Below are positions 1 to 8,106 of a stretch of 17,692 nt of DNA, one piece after another (position 1 is the stretch's first letter; each line of letters starts with the position of its first letter). The position numbers and the translations under genes were made by a program. The DNA is from Entrophospora sp. SA101 (taxonomy: Eukaryota > Glomeromycota > Glomeromycetes > Entrophosporales > Entrophosporaceae). Under the pieces are notes generated by a model that saw only the letters and a list, made by a program, of their open reading frames with translations, ran no database searches and was not told where the DNA came from. The stretch lies in contig CAUDNR010004540.1 of NCBI GenBank assembly GCA_958430865.1, positions 9,010 through 26,701 of the forward strand, written 5' to 3'.

Positions 1-118
1 AAATTCATGTGACACGAATTAGAAATTTTTTATTTAATATAGAAAATAATTTGAAAGGACATGTCACACGACTGATACCTTGAATCATTAAATCAGATGA
101 AGAATGATGTTAATTTAA

Positions 119-547
119 GGGTAGGGTAATCACGTGATAAATCAAAAGTAAATCATGGATCAAAAAATTTTTTTATTGGTTTCAATGTTGATCATCACAA
201 AATGTCCAATAAGTTTTCCTATTACTATGATAATAATAAATTTTAAGTATTTTAAATGTGAAATGAATATTTGTTACTATGGGATGAGTATATGTTAATA
301 TGGGATGAGTTATGGGATGAATTTCTCTAATTAGGGATGAGTTTTGTTTTTTGAAGAATTTTAAAAGAAGATTTTATTCAAAAACACTTTCAATAACTAC
401 TATACAGCAGAATACACATATAGAATAACACGGGAGTTATTTGAATGCATCTCATATAGCTTCACCTTTAAGACAATTATTGATTTTGGAAAAGTCAAAT
501 TTTGATCCCGGATTTTGTATTAATTTATCACGTGATTCCCCCTACCC
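119..547. mobile_element. TTAA-flanked non-autonomous inverted-repeat element (429 bp)
   Basis: The ends are inverted repeats of about 24-25 bp (119-142 and 523-547). They begin GGGTAGGG and contain AATCACGTGATAAAT, and they differ by one mismatch and one indel. Both ends are directly flanked by TTAA (115-118 and 548-551), the target duplication of piggyBac-type elements. The inner parts of the ends stay loosely similar for about another 20 bp. There is no coding capacity, so this is a MITE mobilised in trans. Four GGGATGAG/A motifs lie inside (about 280-343). The superfamily is inferred only from the TTAA; the terminal GGG is not the CCC typical of piggyBac. Confidence 0.75.
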
Positions 548-610
548 TTAAGAAACAAAGCCTCCACAGTTATAAATAATTTTGAAGTTAAGCATTTTTC
601 TTTCCTATAG

Positions 611-750
611 TAAAGGCAGGCTTTCAAAATTGTTCTCAAAGTTAGTCACATACAAAAGATAACTTGGGAATATGTTCTCAAGTTAACTATATTGGTCAGA
701 CCACCATCAAGACAACAATAACTATCTGGTCAGATGGTGGCTGCCTTTAC
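611..750. repeat. Nested inverted repeats / possible hairpin
   Basis: TAAAGGCAG at 611-619 is mirrored by CTGCCTTTA at 741-749, giving arms about 120 bp apart. Inside, CCACCATC (701-708) pairs with GATGGTGG (733-740), and TGGTCAGA occurs directly twice (693-700, 727-734). It could be the core of a very small inverted-repeat element. I see no clear target-site duplication. Confidence 0.4.
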
Positions 751-786
751 CTTTGCATTTTAACATTTACTATTTGTGCAAACAAA

Positions 787-826
787 TATCTATTTGAGCA
801 AAAAACTATCTATTTGAGCAAAAAAC
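787..826. repeat. 20-bp tandem duplication
   Basis: The 20-bp unit starting TATCTATTTGAGC occurs twice without a mismatch (787-806 and 807-826). A third, partial copy begins at 827 with TATCTGG. It lies in non-coding sequence and is probably replication slippage. Confidence 0.8.
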
Positions 827-1242
827 TATCTGGTTGATCTGGGTTTATGTTATTATATAATTAGAGTTTGGATCCAATTTATTTTTGTCAAACTGGTTTG
901 AATTCAGATTCTAAACAGACAAACCGGATTTAGAATTTTTGGATGATCTTATTATTATTATTAAAAAAATAACAGTAATTACAATAAAATATTCTGTTTC
1001 TATCTATATCTTCATTAGAATCCCAACTTGCAAAAACATTCATAATTTCATATTTCGCTTTTTGGCTCTACTGGTCCAGAAGTCTGTAGTTAATAATTCT
1101 TTATTGAAAAATTTCACATAATGCTTCTTTGTTAAAACTGTAACTTTTCCCAATCATAGTTCTTAATTTTTTTGCACCTGGTACAGAAAATTCTGGATCA
1201 AAAACTTTCATTTTTTTAAAAAAATTAAAGGGCCATCCTATA

Positions 1243-1430
1243 CAGTGAACCCTTGTTTCAATGAAGTATAATTAAATTTTTGATATGTACAACAAATTTT
1301 TAAAAACATTGTTACACATTATAAAAACATATAAAAATTTGTTGAAACACAATTAGTAACCTTGTTTCAATGAGTGTTGAATAAAATTTTCTTATATGTC
1401 CAGCCACTTTGTTGAAACAAGGGCAGACTG
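1243..1430. mobile_element. TA-flanked Tc1/mariner- or pogo-type MITE (188 bp)
   Basis: The left end, CAGTGAACCCTTGTTTCAA (1243-1261), is mirrored at 1412-1430 with only a few mismatches. Both ends are flanked by TA (1241-1242, 1431-1432). TA duplication and CAGT termini are typical of Tc1/mariner/pogo elements. A second degraded copy of the left-end motif (CTTGTTTCAATGA) lies inside at about 1362-1374. There is no ORF. The next element starts only 4 bp to the right. Confidence 0.75.
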
Positions 1431-1434
1431 TATA

Positions 1435-1665
1435 CAGAAAGGTTCTTTTTATGAAATATACAGAACGTATGTGACAAATAAAAATTTTAATTTTGGAGTT
1501 GGTAAGCATTCCATAACTCCTGCTACCCCAAGCCTCACAAGATTAATCGTCACATATAGATAACTGTCATGAGGACGTTACAAAAATTTGAACTATTTCC
1601 TTTTTTATATAATAAATTTCCATTTTTGGTAGGGTACTGTATATTTCAAAAAAAGAACCTTTCTG
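1435..1665. mobile_element. TA-flanked MITE, family B copy 1 (231 bp)
   Basis: The left terminal repeat begins CAGAAAGGTTCTTTTT (1435 on) and is mirrored at the right end (to 1665) for about 30 bp with one mismatch. TA flanks both ends (1433-1434, 1666-1667). The interior aligns with the copy at 6409-6632, including the GAGTTGGTAA stretch (1496 on). It is non-coding; the open frames crossing it are incidental. Confidence 0.75.
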
Positions 1666-1696
1666 TATATAGGATATTCCAAAATTAAAATACAAC

Positions 1697-2169
1697 TTAA
1701 AATATAGAAAAAAACCTAAAATGTCTATATTCTTTAATACAATGAGCTTCATCAATTACAAAACATAAATCAAATTTTTCATAGATCCTATGCAGCATTT
1801 TCTGAAATCCAATATTTTTGTCAAACTTTTCAGGAGTTATAAAAAGAATTTTGGTAAAACCAGATGATAGTTCTTCAAATACTTTTTTTTGATAAGATGC
1901 TGATTGTCCATTTGAAGTATAAAGACCGGCACAAGGGATACCCATTTTAGTGACTTCAATCTAAAAGAATTATATTAGTAATTTTTTCTAGAACAGATTT
2001 AATAAATATTCAATTAAAATTACCATACCACTTGATCATCTATGAGTGCTTTCAAAGGACTGAAAACTACTGTAAGGCCTTCACATAATAAAGCAGAGGC
2101 AGAGTAGCATAGAGTTTTTCCTCCATCTGTTGGTAACAAAATCATTGTGTCCTTACCTTGTACAAACAT
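1697..2169 (-). pseudogene. RecQ-family DNA helicase fragment, two exons, 3' truncated
   Basis: RecQ helicases unwind DNA 3'-5' using ATP. Exon a (2169-2029) encodes the nucleotide-binding motif I as [10 protein letters not shown], where the family usually has TGGGKS, followed by the motif Ia-like [12 protein letters not shown] 68-bp intron (2028-1961, GTATGG...TTTTAG) joins in frame to exon b (1960-1697). Exon b carries the region between motifs Ia and II, then ITPEK and the DEAH box of motif II (DEAHCIKEY). The frame stops about 10 residues later, so motifs III-VI, the RecQ-Ct and HRDC parts are absent. The end lies about 30 bp from the right terminus of a MITE, which fits a truncation. Exon a follows a CTAG acceptor, so the gene began further upstream. 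This is seen directly; the RecQ family call is from motif knowledge. Confidence 0.8.
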
Positions 2170-2405
2170 CTAGAAAAAATTATAAAATAAAAAACAATTT
2201 AGTACAAAAAATACATCAAAGAAAAAATACAATAAGAATAAATATGAATTTTTAAACAATTATAAATTAAGAACTATCATTTGTGTTATCAACATCATCT
2301 AACCATATTAACTATACTATTAATTAATTTATTATTGTTCATCTATTATCATTAAAATAAATAACAACTAGTCATTTATAAATGCTTTTACCCTAATTAT
2401 TATTT

Positions 2406-2678
2406 TCATTGATAACATGAACTGTATATTATAGACATAAATATAACTTTCATGTGGCATTGGCAGAGTTGATTTTCAATCTCATCAATTGCTGCAACTG
2501 TTATGTCTGAAATCAGAGTGGGTAAATTGTCTCCAACTTCTATCTCTTCATTTTGATCTACCTTTGTTGATTTCTTTGATGAGTGTATTATGTTCTTTAA
2601 CTTTCACAAAGCAACATATTTACTTTGTTTACCAACAGTGGAATGTGGTATTTTTTTGTAAACTTCTTGATACAATGG
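2406..2678 (-). pseudogene. Possible upstream, degraded coding segment of the helicase gene
   Basis: Reading leftwards, 2678-2604 encodes a protein-like stretch (PLYQEVYKKIPHSTVGKQSK) ended by TGA at 2606-2604. After a frame change there is another (NEEIEVGDNLPTLISDITVA) that stops at 2408-2406. The amino-acid composition looks more protein-like than the surrounding AT-rich DNA. Position and strand suit an N-terminal extension of the RecQ-like fragment, but no clean splice sites connect the parts. It may instead be an unrelated relic. Confidence 0.3.
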
Positions 2679-2699
2679 TAAAAATTATGAATAAAAAAT

Positions 2700-4734
2700 T
2701 ATAGAAGGTAGGTATTTAAAAAATATATGATTGCAGATAAAATATTTGTTTATTAATAATATTATAATGAAATTACAATGATTAAAATGATTAAAATGAT
2801 TAAAAATAGATTTATAAGATATTGTTATATAATTATATCATATTTATATTTAAAATGACAATGTACTTAATTCCTTTATCTGCTAAAGAAAGACTTCATT
2901 AATAACCAATCATTAAAAAATAATAATAAATAATAATAATAATAGCCTATATTTTCTTTCTTCTGCAATTGTCACTGTTATGTATATAGTAATTATAAAT
3001 ATTACATTACACAATTAGGAGAAAAAAAAATATTAAATTACAAAGAGAATTTATTTTCATTATTTATATCATATATTTTTCTTAATATTAATACTAAAAA
3101 TGTGCTCAACATACATTAATTCCTTATTTTTTTTTCTAAGGCAGTGTTGTAATTATTGGAACAACATTTTGTGACCATTCCTATCATTCATTATTTAAAA
3201 ACATTTATATATGTATCCTTTAATGAGTCTTGCAACATCTATTTTATATATAAACAAAAAGTAAAGTTTATTAGTAAGAATATAATTACAATATTAAAAA
3301 ATTATATAATCAACTACTTATTATTAGTTTTCATTTTATTAATATTTTATTTAAAAATGTATAACTTCTAACTGCTAATTATTTATCGTTTTTTTATGAA
3401 ACCATATCTAAAATTTTACAAGGAATAAAATAAAATCTCAAAGAATGTGTGTACAAAATATCACATTCCTTGTTAAAAATTACATGTGGGTGTACTAGTG
3501 ACAAGTAAAAAGTTCTTTCGATTTTATTAATAGTAAAAATTGACGTGTTTCACAAAAATTTTACATAGCTATGACAGTAGACATGTCGATCGCGTCTGAC
3601 TGTTATTCAAATAAATTTTTAATAATAGAAAACAAACCATTGGTTTACATTTACCTTTAAAATTTCTCATAAAGTTGTAAATATTAATTAGTAAGAAGAC
3701 TCCTCCATTCTTATTATTATTGTATTATTTATTACTTTCTCCTCTGAAGGCTCTTCAATTTTAAATGAAATGATTGATTTAGAAATAAACAAATAGATGG
3801 CGTAGGAAATCTCGTTTCGATTCGGTTACATGAGGTATTTGATTATCAATCAGTTATTGAATAATTTATTATATTCAGTCAATCAATCAATCAATCAATG
3901 AAAAAATCAAAATATCCGACTAACCAAATATTATATGAGTAGTGATGACTGCTCGATGGCAAAAGTTTAAGCAGTAATATACATTTGATTATAAACATAA
4001 TTCACATTAACATTCTTATCAACCAATTCAAATATTGAGAGCTGTCTGTTTATGATCTCGATTTTTCACTTCTTTTAACAAACTCACAAGACATTCGTAA
4101 TCTGCCTTTTCCGATTGAATTTTAAAAAGTCCATTGTTGGTGGATATTCTAGAAATTGTAACTTAAATTTACGTAATGGAGCAAAGATGTCACTTATTAC
4201 AGACACAGTTGATTTGTAGATAAAAAAAATTGTAAGCGTTATAGATTGAAATTTTATTCGTGACACTTCATAAATTCATTATACAGCCATTTTTAAACGG
4301 TTCCGAATCTGGTCTTCTTCTGAACCTCAAATAATGGATAATACAAAGCTGAAACAATTAAATTTTACGCCATCTCCAAAAGAAATCATGCATAATTTAT
4401 ATTAATATTAATATAGTATGGTGCAGAATATAGTTGTTTGCCATAATTGCCCTTCTTAATAATAAATAAATGATCATCATTGTAATGCCATAATTGGATT
4501 AGTTGCGATAATAATAATAATAAACCTTGATAGTTGCGTGATTATTTAATATATTCCATATAAAGGGTGTTGAAAATCCGTAATGATCTTCACAAACAAT
4601 TATATTATGCTTGTAATAACGCGGAATCTCCTATTGCTGCGCTGCAGTGCAAAATTTTGTAATTTATCCAAAAAAAAATAATGAAATTATTTTTTTAAGA
4701 GAATTTCCAAAATGAACCCACATGATTCATGTAA
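2700..4734. other. Long AT-rich non-coding stretch
   Basis: No gene can be supported here. It contains simple repeats: about three ATGATTAAA units near 2779-2808, AAT/AATA repeats near 2915-2945, and TCAA repeats at 3879-3898. The 71-codon frame at 3156-3371 and the 60-codon minus-strand frame at 4084-4266 are low-complexity and match nothing I know. A 23-codon frame starting at the ATG near 4334 is too short to call. Confidence 0.5.
3879..3898. repeat. (TCAA)5 microsatellite
   Basis: Five perfect tetranucleotide repeats in non-coding sequence. Confidence 0.85.
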
Positions 4735-4917
4735 TTATTTTAAAAAATTATTTAATAATAATAATAGATTTTCTTGAGTTAGAACTTGACAAATTTGCAG
4801 TTTGTCAAACACTTGATAGTTAAAATCATTATCAAAAGCATCATCATACCAAATTTCACCATTTAATTCGTTGTCAGATGGTAATTCAGATTCATCTTCC
4901 GAACCAATTATTATCAC
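4735..4917 (-). CDS. Possible acidic terminal exon, hypothetical
   Basis: This is an open frame of about 60 codons that extends upstream without a stop to about 4945. It encodes an acidic, Asp/Glu/Asn-rich tail (SEDESELPSDNELNGE, then WYDDAFDNDF) and a leucine-rich end. A possible acceptor (CTTTAG) lies just upstream near 4939, so it could be the last exon of a host gene whose other exons I cannot identify. Composition is the only support. It may be an old gene relic. Confidence 0.25.
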   Translation of the reverse strand: MIIIGSEDESELPSDNELNGEIWYDDAFDNDFNYQVFDKLQICQVLTQENLLLLLNNFLK

Positions 4918-4945
4918 TGAATCGTAAACTGTTTCTTCTAAAGTT

Positions 4946-5480
4946 TAAAGAGTTGTTATCAACAAAATCTTGATGATTTAGAGTCTTTTACATTTTTTTA
5001 ATAGACTATTTTGATATTTAGGAGGAGTTTTAAAGCATTACTTTACATTTAAATATAGAATTAAAATCCTAATTCATTTGAACACGTACGTAAATGAATT
5101 AGCTTAGAAATAATCTCGCAATCTACTTTGAATTTAGTCAGTATTTTCGCAGCGAAATTCTTTCTGAATATAAGAACTTTACAATAAATGATTTTTTTTC
5201 CCAAAATCTTTCCATTGCATTAAAGCTAGAGGGCTAATCTATCAATCTATGAAGTTAAACTTTTAAAGTACTTGAGTTATATGTTTTCAAAAGTCATACA
5301 AAATTTAGGAGTACCGTATCATATAATCAAATTGGAAATATTTACATCTTTTAAGATTATAGAAAAATATTTTGCATAATCTATGAACAAGACATTAAAA
5401 AATTGTCATAAATCCTAAATCCTACATTATCAAAATTGTGGTAAGCATAAGTCGATGAAAAAAAAAGTTTCAAAAACAAT
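4946..5480. other. Non-coding spacer
   Basis: No gene, RNA or repeat can be supported. A TTTATT at 5487-5492, AATAAA on the minus strand, could be the poly(A) signal of the small secreted-protein gene to the right. Confidence 0.4.
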
Positions 5481-5617
5481 TGTTATTTTATTGATTTTAA
5501 AAATAGTAAATTACTATAAAATTATTAACATAGAACCTAATCAAAATAAAAATAACCAACAAATGACAAAATAATAATAATATATAATAATGAAAAATAA
5601 AAAATTTTAATTGACAT

Positions 5618-5914
5618 TTATTTTTGACATTGACTGCTAGGACTACCAAATACACAGCCGTTTTTGCAAGGACCAATATGACAGAAGTTTCCCTCAGGAG
5701 AACATTGATATATATCATTACCAAGATTGCATCCTAATTCACTGCCGCAGCGGAGACCTGAACCTATACATCCGTTTGGATCACAGCCAGCGGTGCTTGC
5801 TGCTTCGCAATCGCAGTTGGGGTCAGAAGTGCAGACACCAGCAGAGACGCTAGAGATGATGAAGGCCAAGAGGCACAAGAAACCAAAAATAAAAAGATGA
5901 ATTGAACGGCTCAT
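5618..5914 (-). CDS. Small secreted cysteine-rich protein (effector candidate)
   Basis: The product is 98 residues long and the gene has no intron. Residues 1-25 form a classic signal peptide: positive start (MSRSIHL), hydrophobic core with FGFLCLLAFIISS, and a likely cut after SVSA. The mature part of about 73 residues has 12 cysteines, an even number suited to six disulfide bonds, with many Gly, Ser and Asn. No hevein CC pattern, defensin signature or other family was recognised. Small secreted cysteine-rich proteins of mycorrhizal fungi often act in the plant apoplast or as effectors; that role is inference. Base composition is clearly more GC-rich than the flanks, as expected for a gene under selection. 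A TATA-like TATAAATA lies on the minus strand at 6087-6080, about 165 bp before the ATG, with an A-rich leader between. A candidate poly(A) signal lies at 5492-5487. Confidence 0.85.
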   Translation of the reverse strand: MSRSIHLFIFGFLCLLAFIISSVSAGVCTSDPNCDCEAASTAGCDPNGCIGSGLRCGSELGCNLGNDIYQCSPEGNFCHIGPCKNGCVFGSPSSQCQK

Positions 5915-5931
5915 TTTCGTCTGATACTTGC

Positions 5932-6062
5932 TATTTTTTTTTTTGATTGGCGATTTTTAATTGTGATTTTTGATTGATTTTTTTATTTTGATTTTGATTT
6001 TTTCTGATTTTTTGATTTTTTTGATTTTTTTGATTTTTTTGATTTTTTTGGTTTTTTGATTT
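5932..6062. repeat. (GATTTTTT)n low-complexity tract
   Basis: About 130 bp of degenerate repeats of 7-9 bp units (TTTTTTGAT) lie directly upstream of the secreted-protein gene. On the coding strand they read as an A-rich AAAAAATC leader. If transcription starts near the TATA-like site at 6080-6087, this tract would be the 5' untranslated region. Confidence 0.85.
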
Positions 6063-6079
6063 TAATGATCCAACGTCCA

Positions 6080-6087
6080 TATTTATA
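6080..6087 (-). promoter_or_regulatory. TATA-like box for the secreted cysteine-rich gene
   Basis: The sequence reads TATAAATA on the minus strand, within CGATATAAATATGG. It lies upstream of the A-rich tract and about 165 bp before the start codon at 5914. Such matches are common in AT-rich DNA, so support comes only from its position. Confidence 0.35.
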
Positions 6088-6408
6088 TCGGTTTTCTTCA
6101 TAAGCAGATTTTCTTGTTTTACGCGTGAAAAAAAAATGAAACATTAATGAAACAGTACAACAATCCGTTTGACAAATAAAGTTAGTTTTAGAAAAAACAG
6201 ATGGAAGTTTTGTTTGTTACAATCGTTAATACATTATAATGACGACGGAGTTTAGAAATCATTTGCGCTAAATAGGAAAATAATAAGATTTTTTGGATTG
6301 GGTACATATACTTTTGAGAACGAACCTGGATCATTTGATGAATGTTTTGGTTAATATAAGCATGTTCCTTTGTCACGATTATGGAAAATATATGGGTAAA
6401 CCTATATA

Positions 6409-6632
6409 CAGAATGGTTCTTTTTGTGAAATACGTATACAGCACCTATACAACAAATAAGATTTAATTTTAGAGTTGGTAAATGCTCTGTAATTCCTACC
6501 ACCTCCAACCCACTAATTCTAATCATCACATGTCATCATCATATCACTATTGAATGCACTCCTATATACAAAAATTTAAGCCACAATTAAATTTCCCTTT
6601 TTGCAAAGTTTTCATAAAAAAGAACATTCCTG
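6409..6632. mobile_element. TA-flanked MITE, family B copy 2 (224 bp)
   Basis: It starts CAGAATGGTTCTTTTT and ends with the imperfect complement (GAACATTCCTG), flanked by TA at 6407-6408 and 6633-6634. The interior matches the copy at 1435-1665: shared GAGTTGGTAA, and a related run of CC-rich and ATCATCACAT-like motifs. It is more diverged at the right terminus than copy 1. The 113-codon and 64-codon frames crossing it are incidental. Confidence 0.7.
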
Positions 6633-6639
6633 TACATAG

Positions 6640-7228
6640 AGAATTTCAAATAATGTATTTATTAGTTTTTCATCAAACTCTTTATGGTGAAATATCATCT
6701 TTTCATGAAAAGCGCGTCACAATAACAAATTTTATGTCAGATTATTGATATTAATATATATGTATTAGTATATTCATTTAAAGGAAATAAGATATGTGAA
6801 ACGATCGACATCTGCATTCCACTAATACTAATTGTAATACTAATTTATAACCGAATCGCCAATACCTTTGAAAGTAAAATGCTTTCTTCCTATTATAAAA
6901 AATTTGATTTATGAAAAAAAAAACCAGCCGTTACACATGTAGCACAAGTGAAAATTCTTTGGTAAATTGCTTTGAAGGCTAATAAAATATCAATTTAAAC
7001 ACAATAAATATAATATACATATATTAATTATAACTAAATAATAATATTATTTATTTACTTGCTTTTTTAGTTAAGTTTTTTCTTTTCACTTATGTCAAGT
7101 GTTTTACTTTACGTCAAGGCTTTTTACTTTAGTCAAATCATCAAAATGGCTGAAAATAAATCTTACATAAATCTATGTAGGGTTCAAAATCGACCAGCAT
7201 TGTGTGGAAGTTTACCAAAATTTCGACA
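6640..7228. other. Non-coding spacer
   Basis: AT-rich and without a credible gene. The 71-codon frame at 7092-7307 runs into the left end of the next repeat element and has no recognisable motif. ACCAGCCG after an A run near 6920 recurs near 7910; its meaning is unclear. Confidence 0.4.
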
Positions 7229-7277
7229 TACAGTGCAGATCACATCAATTCTTTTTATTGGTTGTTCTTCCTTCAAA

Positions 7278-7408
7278 CATCTATACTCAAAAGTTAAAAT
7301 TATGTGACCCACACATTGGATTTTAAAAAATCTACTACCATTCAATTCAGCATTAAAAAGGGAGTTTATTAATCTAAAAAAAAATTTATCTCAAATTTTC
7401 TTTTCATA
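7278..7408. repeat. Direct repeat, copy 1 of 2
   Basis: 131 bp beginning CATCTATACTCAAAAGTTAA and ending CTTTTCATA. It is repeated at 7449-7591 with scattered substitutions. Copy 1 lacks about 10-12 bp present near the start of copy 2. Confidence 0.85.
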
Positions 7409-7448
7409 TATGGGGGGTTTTCTAGCAAAAACCGTGTACAGTGTGGAT

Positions 7449-7591
7449 CATCTATACTCAAAAGTTAAAATTTTTGAAATATTATGTGATCCACACATTG
7501 GATTTTAAAAAACTTACCACCATTCAATTCAGCTTTAAAAGGGGAGTCTATTAATCTAAAAAAAAAATTTGTCTCAAATTTTCTTTTCATA
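7449..7591. repeat. Direct repeat, copy 2 of 2
   Basis: 143 bp, starting 171 bp after the first copy. It includes GATCCACAC (7488-7496), which pairs with GTGTGGATC (7441-7449) and could form a small hairpin. It forms the inner left end of the surrounding TA-flanked element. Confidence 0.85.
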
Positions 7592-8106
7592 GGTTTTTTA
7601 AATTTGAAAGTTATGCTCAGAAGTGCAACAATAATTTTCGTGTTACAATATTTTGAATCCACGACCAAATTTGGTAATGATTTTCTTTTAATGTAATATG
7701 TTCGTTAAACTTTTTTGTTGTAAAAAAGTTTTATTTATTAATAAAAAAAGGAAATAAATAAATCAAATAAATCAAGTGTATGTTGTAGAAAATATTCCAT
7801 GAAAAAAAAGTTGTTACACGAAATTTACTTAGTCTCAATTTCTTAAATGTATAACAAAATTCGTAATTTTCAAAATGCTAAGGCTATGCCAATTTTCAAT
7901 TTAAGGAAAAACCAGCCGATAAGTTTTGAAGCTTGAGTCATGAACAATAAAGCTTATCAGTTAAATTTTTTAAAATGATATATATAATTTTTTTTTGTTT
8001 TAGTATTTTGAAGTTGACCAATTGTTACTACAAGCAATTAATGATTATAGATGATCTGCACCGTAGCTTCATCTAAAAAACGGTTCATAGTAAGTTCATC
8101 TGCTTT

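Larger units (their letters stand above)
552..1240. other. Non-coding spacer with short repeats
   Basis: No credible gene is seen. The stretch holds a short inverted repeat, a 20-bp tandem duplication (both listed separately) and AT-rich sequence. The one open frame here, 60 codons at 939-1121, has low-complexity composition and no recognisable motif. Confidence 0.5.
7231..8063. mobile_element. TA-flanked inverted-repeat element with duplicated left end
   Basis: The right terminus (8063 leftwards, complement) reads CGGTGCAGATCATCTATAATC. It is mirrored at an inner left terminus starting 7439, CAGTGTGGATCATCTATACTC, with about 17 of 21 matching. TA borders both (7437-7438, 8064-8065). A second, outer left end starts at 7231 with CAGTGCAGATCA after TA at 7229-7230. 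The CAGTG termini and TA flanks suggest a Tc1/mariner-type non-autonomous element. There is no coding capacity. Whether the unit is 7231-8063 or 7439-8063 plus a partial copy is unresolved. Confidence 0.5.

Noticed and set aside
1312..1945. 62- and 65-codon minus-strand frames over the two MITEs
   Set aside because: They translate transposon terminal repeats and are not conserved between the two MITE copies.
2489..3371. 71-codon plus-strand frames at 2489-2704 and 3156-3371
   Set aside because: The first lies opposite the possible helicase exon, the second is low-complexity AT-rich sequence; neither has a motif.
6188..6529. 113-codon minus-strand open frame
   Set aside because: It spans the family B MITE and has no motif; the frame is incidental.
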